This document shows, one piece after another, positions 37,925-61,985 of a DNA stretch of 64,000 nt. The DNA comes from Pyxicephalus adspersus (lineage: Eukaryota; Chordata; Amphibia; Anura; Pyxicephalidae). Within the stretch, counting starts at the first letter, position 1, and each line of letters starts with the position of its first letter. Under the pieces are notes generated by a model. It was not told where the DNA came from. It saw only the letters and a program-made list of their open reading frames with translations, and searched no databases. The DNA lies in assembly GCF_032062135.1 (NCBI RefSeq), contig NC_092859.1:48477114-48541113 (forward strand). The letters run 5' to 3'. A program made the translations under genes and the position numbers.

Positions 37925-38340
37925 TAAGAAGCAAAGAGGGAATTTTGCTAAGCCTTTTGTGCTTTTGTTATATTTTGTAGATGATTGAATAATGTTGAAA
38001 CCAGTTGTACTCTTCTTATCAGTAAACTAACGTCCGCTCCCCCCCTTTTTGCCTTGAAACTCTCCCTTTCCTCCCTTCGGCCATTCATCTGTTACCCTGA
38101 CAAAAATATCTTGTTCTAAGAGAACCACAAGAACATTTGTCATGTCTGCTAATCGTCTGTAGTCATGTGATCATGCACTGATCATGTCTTTGAACTGTTA
38201 TATAAACTGTGTGCAAACAATAAAGTTTTGAGAGTGATCTAACCACACATTGACTCTACCAGTGCTGTAAACAGAAGCTATCAGAAAGAGGGACAATTGA
38301 TCTGAGATCAATAGGAGATCACCTTAACACATGCTGTACA
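37925..38340 (+). repeat. Possible solo LTR
   Basis: The segment starts near TGTAAGAAGCAAAG and contains TTATATAAACTG (TATA-like, 38200) followed about 17 bases later by CAATAAAGTTTTGAG (poly-A signal, 38218). That compact TATA/AATAAA spacing is typical of the R region of retroviral-type LTRs. The edges and a target duplication could not be fixed, and no internal retroviral genes are present. Confidence 0.4.
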
Positions 38341-38490
38341 TTATAGTGTACAATAGATGATTATTGAACTGCATTGTTGCTCAGCTGAGGGTGAGTTTAG
38401 CAGAAACGGTGTAAAATAAACAGTATGACAACAGAATCGTAACTGTCAGCAAGGACAGAGGATATTTCAGCTTAAAGCTCTACCCTGCAC

Positions 38491-38665
38491 TGGGCCTGAT
38501 TTATTAAAGCTCTCCAAGGTTGGAGTTGATACACTTTTTATCAGTTTAGCTGGGTGATTCAGCAAGCCTGGAATGGATCTGGTTCAGAATTCAAAAAATT
38601 TGCTAGCCAATAGCAAATAACTTTGAAGAAAATTATCCAGGTTGCTGGATCAGGCCCACTGTATC
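38491..38665. mobile_element. Palindromic MITE ('TTTATTAAAGCTCTCCAAGG' family), copy 2
   Basis: GGGCCTGATTTATTAAAGCT then CTCCAAGGTTGGAG, interior GCTGGGTGATTCAGCAAGCC and TGGAATGGATCTGGT, and inverted GGTTGCTGGATCAGGCCC near the right. The right terminus is decayed compared with the copy at 29250. Confidence 0.7.
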
Positions 38666-39217
38666 AGCACATACACATTCCTGAATGGGCTGTATTTGTG
38701 TACAAAGCACCATAGAAAATGGCCACATCGACTAAATGCCCAGTAGTGGGACAGGAGCACGGTGAAGGGGTTGAAGCATGGGTGTGTTCTCTTCTAACAT
38801 GCTTTGTGCAGAAAGAGTTATCCTTTTATTCTGAGAATTAGGGAAATACATCCAACCCACTGCCCAGTATTCATGCAGCCTGTCATGTCTATCAAGACAA
38901 AAATTAAGCCACCCTGTCCTACATTAAACAAAGAAACTTTTGTGACTTTTATTGCCTCTTATACAGTATGTTTATAGTGCTTCATAACTCATCATGTAGT
39001 ACGATATGTCTGTTTAGTACACAGTGGTTCTTTAATTCTACTGCAGTTCTATCTAAACCCAATAAGTTATGCAATTATATTGCAACAGTTCCAAGGCCAA
39101 ATCCAAATGTAATTCCAAATGTAGGGTAATCTAGCAATGTCATTGCAAATGATGTGCAGACATTTGCAACCTAAATCATATAAATATACATGGGAGGCAT
39201 ACTATTCCCCCCCCCCC
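38666..39217. other. Intergenic stretch, nothing recognised, ends in poly-C
   Basis: Nothing recognised; 39207-39217 is a poly-C run ending at the sequence gap. Confidence 0.45.
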
Positions 39218-39382
39218 NNNNNNNNNNNNNNNNNNNNNNNNNNNNNNNNNNNNNNNNNNNNNNNNNNNNNNNNNNNNNNNNNNNNNNNNNNNNNNNNNNN
39301 NNNNNNNNNNNNNNNNNNNNNNNNNNNNNNNNNNNNNNNNNNNNNNNNNNNNNNNNNNNNNNNNNNNNNNNNNNNNNNNNNN
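39218..39382. other. Assembly gap (165 Ns)
   Basis: Run of N flanked by poly-C on the left and an (AT)n tract on the right (39383-39460). The low-complexity flanks are the likely reason the assembly broke here. Open frames spanning the Ns are meaningless. Confidence 0.98.
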
Positions 39383-39419
<37 letters not shown>

Positions 39420-39464
39420 TATAGATATATAAATATATCTATATATATATTATATAAAACTGTT

Positions 39465-39955
39465 GATGTACCACCATCACTTGAAAACGCATGGAGACAT
39501 TTCAACCAAACTATCCCTACATATGACTGAGTGCATCAGTCATCTTTGTACAGTGCTGTGCTATATGTCAGAGCTATATTTCGATGTATGTATGTGTGTA
39601 TGTCATCACTAGGAAATGCATGGAGACATTTCAACCAAACTTGCTAGACATATGACTCAGACTCATGTGAGTGCACTGCTGATCTCTGTACATTGCTCTG
39701 GTATATGTCAGAGCTATATTTGGATGTATGTTTGTATGTATGTGTTATATAAATAGATGTGTGTATGTGATCACTAGGAAACGCATAGAGACATTTTAAC
39801 CAAACTTGCTATGTTCCACCATCACTCAGAAACGCATCAAGACATTTAAACCAAACTTCTACACATATGACTCAGACTCATGTGAGTGCACTGCTGATCT
39901 TTGTACATCGCTGTGGCATATGTCAGAGGTATATTTGCATGTATGTGTGTATGTA
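39465..39955 (+). repeat. Helitron leader: tandemly repeated non-coding units
   Basis: The phrase AAACGCAT(G)GAGACATTTCAACCAAACT recurs at about 39485, 39615, 39779 and 39831, with ACATATGACTCAGACTCATGTGAGTGCA.TGCTGATCTTTGTACA and ATATGTCAGAGCTATATTT. (GTAT)n runs lie between units. This leader type precedes the coding part of vertebrate Helitrons (recalled family knowledge). The 5' TC terminus is not seen and may lie in the gap. Confidence 0.65.
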
Positions 39956-40039
39956 TTGCTCAGTGACAGTGTGCCTTTTGCCTACATAATTTTTTTTGGA
40001 CTCCTTTACAGATTTCTGGCCTGTAATAATGCCTGACTA

Positions 40040-40910
40040 CAGGCAATGAGAGAAAGAACTACTACATCTAGAGCTTCAAAGACAGTACAACAGCATGAGG
40101 CCTGACTACAGGATAAGAGAGATAGAGCTACTACATCTAGAGATTCAGAGACAGTACAACAGCATTACACCCGACTACAGGAAATGAGAGAAAGAGCTAC
40201 TACATCTAGAGCTTTAGAGACAGTACAACAGTGTGACAGCCGACTACAAGAAATGAGAGAAAGAGCTACTACATCTAGAGATTCAGAGACAGTCCAACAG
40301 CGTGGGACCCGAGTATAGGAAATAAGAGAAAGAGCTACTACATCTAGGGGTTCAGCGACAGTACAACAGCGTGACACCCGACTGCAGGAAATGAGAGATA
40401 GAGCTACTACATCTAGAGCTTTAGAGTCAGCACAACAGCGTGAGACCCAAGTACAGAAAATGAGAGAAAGAGCTACTACATCTAGAGCTTCAGAGATAGT
40501 ACAACAGTGTGAGACCCGACTACAGGAAATGAGAGAAAGAGCTGCTACATTTAGAGCTTCAGAGACAGTACAACAGCATGAGACCCGACTACAGGAAATG
40601 AGAGAAAGAGCTACTACATCTAGAGCTTCAGAGACAGTACAACAGCATGAGACCCGACTACAGGAAATGAGAGATGGAGCTACTAAATCTAGAGCTTTAG
40701 AGACAGTAAAACAGCGTGAGACCCGAGTACAGAAAATGAGAGAAAGAGCTACTACATCTAGAGCTTCAGAGACAGTACAACAGCATGAGGCCCGACTACA
40801 GGAAATGAGAGAAAGAGCTACTACATCTAGAGCTTCAGAGACAGTCCAACAGTGTGGGAACCCGAGTACAGGAAATGAGAGAAAGAGCCAGACGATCATG
40901 GACTGCAAAA
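40040..40910 (+). repeat. 69-bp coding minisatellite, about 12 units (23-residue repeat)
   Basis: Twelve units spaced exactly 69 bases, tracked by ACTACATCTAGAG with the TACATCTA core at 40063, 40132, 40201 and so on to 40822. Each encodes a 23-residue unit like EMRERATTSRASETVQQHET plus RLQ. The period is a multiple of three, so the frame stays open from 40391 to 40918. Earlier units contain stops (for example GAGTATAGG near 40312). The repeat is highly charged and probably helical. It forms the N-terminal region of the Helitron protein described next. Confidence 0.92.
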
Positions 40911-41480
40911 CATTTTAGCTTAGCATTGGAAGGATTCCACTATGATCCACATATAGACTTCTCGCAGCAAGCAAGTGTTACCATCAGAAAATAACCAAAT
41001 AGAAATGGTTTGTAGTTACTGTCAAGCGGAGAAGTTTAAATCTGAGTCTCCTGGTATTTCCTGCAAAAAAGGGAAAGTCAAACTCTGCCAACTTGAAACA
41101 CCACCACAAGAACTTTGGAATTACACATCAACAAATACCTCAGAGTCAAAGCATTTTCTTAATAACATCAGAAAATACAATGCATGTTTTCAAATGACTT
41201 AATTCAGCGCCACATCAGTTGTTCAACACCCTGAATTTCCATCCACATTCACGGTGCAAGGGCAAATTTACCATAAACCGTGATCGTTACTTCTGATGCC
41301 AGATCACCCACCAAAATTTCTACAACTATATTTTATTGAAAATGAACTAATAGAAACTGACCAGAGGTGCACCTACATCTCAGGAACAAAATTTCAGATT
41401 GTCTTAAAGTTACAAAGGATGTTTCATGAGCACAATGTTCTTATTAAAACAGCATTGGAACATATGCCATTCATTTAGGT
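40391..41480 (+). pseudogene. Helitron replication-helicase protein, N-terminal part only
   Basis: After the 23-residue repeats, the frame at 40975-41202 gives MVCSYCQAEKFKSESPGISC, KKGKVKLCQLETPPQELW and SKHFLNNIRKYNACFQMT. These match the Helitron N-terminal zinc-binding domain (CxxC, then a CC-GKV-L motif and the FLxNIRxYNxxFxMTS motif). The frame at 41296-41478 gives PPKFLQLYFIENE and LQRMFHEHNVLIKTALEHMP, the next conserved block. The Rep HUH nuclease and Pif1-type helicase domains that should follow are missing: sequence passes directly to a non-coding 3' end. Stops at 40916, 41200 and around 41215-41290 break it. An intact protein would nick and unwind DNA for rolling-circle transposition; this one cannot. 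Confidence 0.8.
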
Positions 41481-41640
41481 TAATTTGATTTATTGGTATT
41501 TTAATTGTATATTGTACTTATACTTTTAAAACTGTAAAAAAAACATTTCTTTGATTTAACACTATAGCTTTATTTGATTCCTTTTCCTGTATAATATAAG
41601 ATTGCAAAAAATAAATACCTGGGCAACACCGTAAAATCAA

Positions 41641-41643
<3 letters not shown>

Positions 41644-41686
<43 letters not shown>

Positions 41687-41698
41687 CACACACAGTTT

Positions 41699-41729
<31 letters not shown>
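41644..41729. repeat. (TA)n, (CA)n and (TAA)n microsatellites
   Basis: Simple repeats immediately after the Helitron 3' end: (TA)n to 41680, CACATACACACACA, then (TAA)n from about 41698 to 41729. Confidence 0.95.
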
Positions 41730-41731
<2 letters not shown>

Positions 41732-41952
41732 GACAAATTTACAGCTTATGAAGATAGGGGTACAGTTTTAATAACACCATGGTGATTCTAGGGTTACTGC
41801 ACTAAACTATGTATTAAACACACAAAACAGCAGAACACTAATAAGAAAACCTAAAATTGCATGCTACCTTTTGATGTATGAAAAACCTCATAAATGTTTG
41901 GAGTTCTTTGGTAGAAAGTGTTTTTCTAAAATTTTATGGTGTTAATTTTATG

Positions 41953-42151
41953 GGACTGATTTAATAAAACTCTCCAGTGCTGGAGAGAATACCTTTTCAT
42001 TAGTGAAGCTGGGTGATTCAGCAAACCTAGAATGGAGTTCCTAAAAGTCATTTGCTATTTGTTATAAAATGTATTGAATCCAGGACCAGATTTATTTCAG
42101 ATTTGAAAGTGTATCCTCTCCAGCCTTGAAGAACTTAAATAAGTCAGACCC
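41953..42151. mobile_element. Palindromic MITE, copy 3
   Basis: GGGACTGATTTAATAAAACT then CTCCAGTGCTGGAGAG at the left; GTATCCTCTCCAGCCTTGAAGAACTTAAATAAGTCAGACCC at the right. The interior has GCTGGGTGATTCAGCAAACC and GTCATTTGCTATTTGTTA. Same family as 29250-29418 and fuller length (199 bp). Confidence 0.8.
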
Positions 42152-42681
42152 TATACCTAAATTTCTTTTGTTAGCATTTTCAGTGCAGGAATTTACAATT
42201 CTTGGGTTAAAAACTATTAATTAACATGAGCTGTTTCAGATCAAATGTGCTGATACATATGAAAAAATGCATATGCTGCAGTTTTGGTCATTTGACCTTA
42301 TTTTTTCATTTAAGATAGAAAAGTTTCCCGGTACTCCTGTACTCCTGGTAAGTCAGCATAATAAACTTAATAAACATGATTCAAATGCATGAATAAAAGC
42401 AGAGGACAATTGAAAATGTATGGGAAAATCACCCACCAAGGTGTCAAGGTGACCCTTATTAGCATACTTCTTGCTTGAAGCTGTATAGACAACTGCAGCT
42501 GGATATAAATAGCAATGGGGTAAGCAAGCTTACCTAGACTTGCCATAAGTATGTGTATATCTTGAATGTCTCCCCGTGAACCCAGCAGAATAAGGCAATA
42601 GGATAGCATGTAACAATGCAGTATTGCTCATTTCAGTTTTGCCCAATTACATCTGTGTGGCCTAGTACATGGACACATTTA

Positions 42682-42900
42682 GCCTGATTTTTTAAAGCTC
42701 TTTAGGACTGGGGGAATAGACTATTGTGTGAGACCTAGGTGAACCAGAAAATCTGGAATGGATCTCGTCAAGAATTGAAAACATTTGACAAAAAATAGAA
42801 AATAATTTTAAGAAATCCATTGCAAGTTTGCTAAATCACCCAGGTTCACCTATGATAGTCTATCTGCTCCAGTCCTTGAGAGCTTTACCAAATCAGTGTT
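42682..42900. mobile_element. Palindromic MITE, copy 4
   Basis: GCCTGATTTTTTAAAGCTCTTTAGGACTGG at the left, CCAGTCCTTGAGAGCTTTACCAAATCAG at the right, with AATGGATCTCGTCAAGAATTGAAAACATTTG inside. It lies 530 bp from copy 3. Confidence 0.75.
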
Positions 42901-44695
42901 ATGTGGTTTGAACTTAGACAGCCTATTTATTTAAATAAACAGCCAACGCTTCAAATTATAACGTTTTAGTAGGTAAGTAGGGTCTCATTTCTATATTCAT
43001 TCTATAATGTGATACATCTACTTTAACAAAGCTGAACTGCCAACGATACATACATCTTGGTTATCTATTTTCATTTTATTTTATTCTGCACTTGCCAGAG
43101 ATAAGTTTATAGTTTTAGTGTTGGTATTTTAACCTACACTAAATGAAAAAGTATTCTCCCACCAGGGATCTCAGTTAGAGGATTGCAATTACACACAAAA
43201 CACTTTAAGATAGTACTATCAGGAATAAGGAAGAACCATAAAAACTGTCTTGTAATTTGCATACAACACACAAAACAGGCTATATATACTTCAAATAAAC
43301 ATCAGCATTACTCATGTTCTTTCATTTACCAGTTAAGATACTTTTTGCACTTTAAGAACAACAGTAGTAATTACCCTGTTTACATACTTTTGGAGTGAAT
43401 AAATGTTTGTTTTCAGACATACTTTTACTTTGGATTATCAAAATAGTATTTAACAGAGCTAGTTAAATGATCTTTATTTTACCATGTAATTTAAGTTAAA
43501 AGAATCAGTAATGTGAAATAGAAACTGCCTAATAATTGCATTTTAATAATCTAATAAATGCTTTTATAAAATGTATATGCTTTGCTTAAATGTTAACAAT
43601 TCCTAATCATTATTTATTTTGTAAAGTGAGAAAGTATCATGTTTATTAGGCTCTGATCAACTTTCAAATAGGGATCACATATAGTGCTTCATTCCTCTCT
43701 AGATGCTGTTTCTGATACTGTAAAAATGTATTTTGTTCAAAATGTTTATGGTTGCATTGACTCTGGAAAGATTTGTCCTATGAGTAGATAGGAAATGTAG
43801 ATGTTACTGTATTTCTTAATTGTCACACTTGTTGCCATCTGTTTGAGTGCCCCCCTAACAATAGGAGTGGATATTGGGTACAGCAGTGGTAGGATCAATA
43901 GTTTTTTTTTCTTTTATTATATTATTATATATTTTTTTTAATAAAGTTGTCAAGAAAATATAAAAATGCTATATAGTGCACTCTGTGGGACTCGATAGGA
44001 AAGATATAGCTGGATTGGAGGTGTAGTTGACGTGTAGTGTAGGGGTTGAAATGGGTTAATCAGTAAAAGCAAACTCCCCCTGACATTTGCCTCCCTTGCA
44101 GGCAGATAACGAGAACCCAGTGAATGTCCCATTGTGGTTGATCTACTAAATGAGTAAAGTTTGTTGACTTATCAAAGTGAATTACCCCTTTGCGATGGGA
44201 TATATCACTTAGCCTAGTGAATGAGGGGAAGCTCTTCTGACTTTCCTCATCCAATTTTATGCAATTTTTTGTAGTGTTTAAATATTCAAATATCTGAATT
44301 TGATTTGCTATTAGCCTACAATAATTTTCTGTACAGCAATAAGCAGGTGAGGCCAGCATGAGTAGATGTATGAACACAAAAATGAGTATTTAGAAGGGGA
44401 AGTAGGCAAAAGTTCATCCGTTCCTTCTTCACGGTCCAATCACAGGCTGGAGTACAGATGTGGTCAAGCTGTTTTGCCTATAGCAGGAAAGAAAAAACAG
44501 ATTACCAACATATGTTGTCTGGGAGTGGTGTGTATATCTGAAGTCTGGATTTACAATTATACACTCCTTTGACAGATAAAATAGCTCCTTCACCCCTTCC
44601 CGTCTAGGGAATCAGTAAATTGATTGGAGTTTAGCTACAATACAAATATTAACTATATAGAAATGTGATGAAAAATTAAAGTAACTATCCTGATA
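42901..44695. other. Intergenic stretch, nothing recognised
   Basis: AT-rich with no coding or repeat signal recognised. Confidence 0.45.
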
Positions 44696-44699
44696 AAGT

Positions 44700-46080
44700 T
44701 TTAGTTTCAATTATATTTATTTATTTTATAAAATACAAACAAGTAAAATATAATAAAAGAAACAATCTGTACTATTAGATAAGAAAGTGTAAAGGGAAAC
44801 AGAAGAAAGAGAGGGAAAAAAGAAACAAAAAGTCATGTCAGGTAATTTAATTTCATAATAATGTATACCTGGTTAAAGTGAAAGAATTTCCATTGGTACA
44901 GTTGGGAGTAAGTACTGAAATAAGGGGTCCAAAATACACAAAAAATTGAATATGTGTCTGCAAGGTAAAATTTTAATTCATAAAAAAGAAATGTACCTGT
45001 TGATTAACCACAAAGCTTACTGATTGTTTTTGTCAGGCATGCACAATAGTTTGCTTCACAGCTAGCATTATAAAAATACAAAGCTTAATTTGATATTTAT
45101 CAAGACTACATGGTTTAGGATGTAACAATGCAAACCATGAATCTCTAGGTGAACAAACTCCAAACAAAATTTGAAATAAATTGAATATCTTTGCCCAAAA
45201 TCTAGTTAGAAGTCTGAAAGGGCGCCATATATGGAGAAAATCTCTTGGAATCTCTAAAACAATGTCTGGAACATGTAGGATGTATGTGTGCTAATCGCAT
45301 GGGTATCAAATGCTATTTAGTAAGTACCTTAAAAGCTGAATCCAAAGAAAGAACATTTAGTGCTATAAGATCATATTTGACGCCAGTCCTCCTGTAACTT
45401 CTTGACCCAAAGATTTCTTTCCAATGAGAAATAGAATAATGCTCACATGAGTTAGACAATCAATATGAATATATACTAGAAATGAGTTTAGGGAATAATG
45501 ATGTACGAAGACAAACATGCTCAAATAAGGTTAAAGTTCAATTTACTCAATAAATCTCTAACTCGAAGGAGAGGAAAAACCCATTGTTTTAAATTTTCTT
45601 AAGAGATGATGAGTGTTTTTCCCGACTGACAGACCAATTAGGCATAAAAATATCCTGTAATAAATCCAACATTGTATTATATTTATAAGGAGTCCACCAA
45701 TCAAAGGCTTCAGGAGATCCTGGAGGAAAAAGGGAGTTGTGTAAAGCAGGGAGTAAAGGTAAATGTGGAAAAATTATTCAGGAAAAATACTTAAGACTTT
45801 TCCATTTGCGTCAATTATAAGAAAGGAAAGGACTTAATATTGTTTTGTGTTTTTTGGTGGTAACCAGGGGATAGCAGAAATTGTTAAAGGTGTACAATAT
45901 TCTGACTCCAATGAAACACATAGTGGAAGAGAATCATCAGTGAATATAGCAGTGATAGAAGCAATATTAACTGCAAAGTAGTACTTCTGTAGGTTTGGAA
46001 CTCCTGGACCCCCTTGACCTCTTGTGAGTGAACATTGTTCACCTAGAATTTTCATTATTCCAAATAAAGGAGCTGACTAT
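44700..46080 (-). pseudogene. L1-type LINE ORF2, C-terminal part, decayed
   Basis: The minus strand reads LTRGQGGPGVPNLQKYYFA (about 46030-45975), matching the 'GGLGxPDLxKYYxA' block of vertebrate L1 ORF2. Further on come HWKEIFGSRSYRRTG, and LIPMRLAHIHPTCSRHCF then DSKRFSPYMAPFQ, corresponding to the L1 C-terminal 'YLTPxRLxKI.P......CWRC' and 'FxHIWW.CP' region. Stops and frame changes are frequent. It differs in clade from the Tx1-like L1 at 10-16 kb. It ends in an A/T-rich low-complexity 3' part on the 44.7-kb side, about 1 kb upstream of GABRA6. Confidence 0.65.
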
Positions 46081-46734
46081 TTTCTGAAAATATCAAAACA
46101 CAGATGAAGAGACAGGGAATGAGAGTGTATCCTGATAAAGTTTCCTAGAAAAAGTTTCCTAAGAAATAGTTATATCTGCTTTTTAGCAACCTAATAAAAT
46201 AAATGATGTTGCTTCAATGCCAATTAGTGGTGTCTTACATTCATCACAATGTAGTTTCTGGCTGGTTAGTATTAATGCAAGCAAAAGGGTCCTGCATTTT
46301 GCCTCATTAAATGAAGTAAATGAGAACAACTCTTAGCCTGATGTTGCAATGGACTCAATGTGTAACAACAATGAACTACAGCTTGTGGTTCTTAATGATT
46401 CATTTTCTGATTATTAAGTCTTAACCATCATGACACATAGGCATAATTGACAGGAATGTGTAATTGATGCACTTTTTAATCATCTTATATCTTTCTACTT
46501 AGGGTTAATGATTCTAGTTTACTGTGGGATTAGTTCAATGGGAAAAATTAATGAATCCATTTTTTCATGTTAATTGCATGAACCACTCAGACTATAAACA
46601 GTATTTATTGGCTAATTTCCAGTGGCTGCAATATTTGTATAACCAGTGTAACACAAAAATAAATTGCTTTTAATTCTAATCTGAATTTACACTTTTATGT
46701 TTACAATACAAATACATATATGGCTTTTTGTACA
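46081..46734. other. Unique AT-rich sequence upstream of GABRA6
   Basis: No repeat or coding signal recognised. It may include distal promoter sequence. Confidence 0.4.
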
Positions 46735-47141
46735 CATATCAGGAGCAAGGGCCATTCTGTATCAGCGAGAACCCGTGGCTTGTCCAGATTTCCTAACAGG
46801 TCCCTGCTAATTCTTTGCCAAAACTAGCTGTGGATGTCTTCCTTTTAATCTCCCATAATGCCTTATTCGATTATTGTCAATGCTCTCCAAGCGTGTACTG
46901 TCCCTTCAAACATCTAATTCCCTGAGCTGAAACAAGTCAGTTGAGTCTTAACCGTGATACGGAAATCAAAGAGCAAAAAAGGGGGAGAAATCTTCCATCT
47001 GCACCTAATACTTTTCTATTTCTCTTCTGCATTTTAACTGGATTATTAGGAAAAAGCAGGAAGAAAGACGTATGACATCTAAAACTTAACACGGGTGATT
47101 GGGTATTTAGATTTCACTGGTCATTCTAACTGCACAGAGGC
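46735..47141 (+). promoter_or_regulatory. Presumed GABRA6 promoter and 5'UTR
   Basis: Base composition becomes balanced relative to both flanks in the 400 bases before the start codon. No TATA box at a convincing distance and no CpG island are visible. An in-frame TAA at 47127-47129, five codons before the ATG, fixes 47142 as the first possible start in this exon and frame. The transcription start cannot be placed from sequence. Confidence 0.4.
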
Positions 47142-61190
<14,049 letters not shown>

Positions 61191-61985
61191 AATGTTGGTC
61201 GAACATCTCACTATTTCATTCGACAGCTATTCGATCAAATAGTAAGAAATTCTCCGGGTGATCAAATACCGAATTCGAACACCATTGAAGTCAATGGTGC
61301 CAATTCGTGTTTTCTTAAGGGGCTTTTAAGGGCTGCAAGAGCACTCAGATTGCTCTTGACGTGGTAATCTTGACGTGACGTCACGTTGGAAACTGAACTG
61401 CATATTACCTCTGAAGTTCTACTCCGATCTCTGGGCACTGCAGGTGATGAATGGGGACTTTCCCCCATTCACCACCTGTAGTGTCCAATATTCTTAGATA
61501 GAGAAACTCTATCCAAGAGTACATAGTAGAAGCACAGCGTGGCAACAGCGATTGCTGTTGCAGCACTGTACTATATTCTATCCAAGAATATAGGGTACTA
61601 CAGATAGTGAATGGGGACAAGTCCCCATTCATCACCTGTAGTTTTGGGACATTGTAGTGGAACTGCAGAGGTCTGCAGTTCAGTTTCCCACGTGACGTCA
61701 CAATGGAACTGAACTGCAGATTACCTCTGCAGTTCCACTACGATCTCCTGGCACTATAGGTGATGAATGGAGACAAGTCCCCATTCATCACCTATAGTGC
61801 CTGGAGATCCTGCAATGACAGGAGGATTTCCACTGCTGCACAGCCACAGGAATCATAATGTCATTGTGGGAAAACCTGTAAAAAAAAGTTAGGTAAAAAA
61901 AACAGAAACTCTCAATAAATTACTTTTAAATTACTTTTTTTTAAACACATTTTTTTCCTCAAATTTTTACCGTCGAATCACATGT
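61191..61985. mobile_element. Palindrome-rich non-autonomous element, copy B (in intron 6)
   Basis: Left end AATGTTGGTCGAACATCTCACTATT, then AGCTATTCGATCAAATAG and CCGAATTCGAACACCATT, as in the 18.4-kb copy. The middle has at least three foldback units built on GGTGATGAATGGGGACAAGTCCCCATTCATCACC; the unit at about 61754-61802 is a nearly perfect palindrome. The tail TGACAGGAGGATTTCCACTG...TCATTGTGGGAAAACCTG matches copy A, and the right end is near ACCGTCGAATCACATG. Confidence 0.65.

Larger units (their letters stand above)
39383..41644 (+). mobile_element. Helitron, internally deleted
   Basis: Combines the repeated leader, the N-terminal coding fragment and a 3' terminus reading ACCTGGGCAACACCGTAAAA then TCAACTAA followed by T. 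This corresponds to the usual hairpin-plus-CTRR end inserted between A and T; the hairpin (ACCTGG/ACCGTA) is decayed. No terminal inverted repeats and no target duplication, as expected for Helitrons. The left boundary is set only by the gap. Confidence 0.65.

Noticed and set aside
39137..39505. Open frames over the N gap
   Set aside because: They consist of undetermined residues and an AT dinucleotide repeat.
40165..40908. 247-codon open frame on the minus strand
   Set aside because: It is the antisense shadow of the 69-bp repeat; the period is divisible by three so both strands stay open. The sense strand continues into Helitron domains.
40040..40910. Regularly spaced repeats resembling a CRISPR array
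   Set aside because: Units are directly abutting and similar along their whole length with no unique spacers, and they encode a Helitron protein segment.
1..46734. 5' exons of the expected divergent neighbour GABRB2 on the minus strand
   Set aside because: No signal-peptide, ectodomain-start or Cys-loop coding block of a beta subunit was recognised; in other tetrapods the neighbour lies far away.
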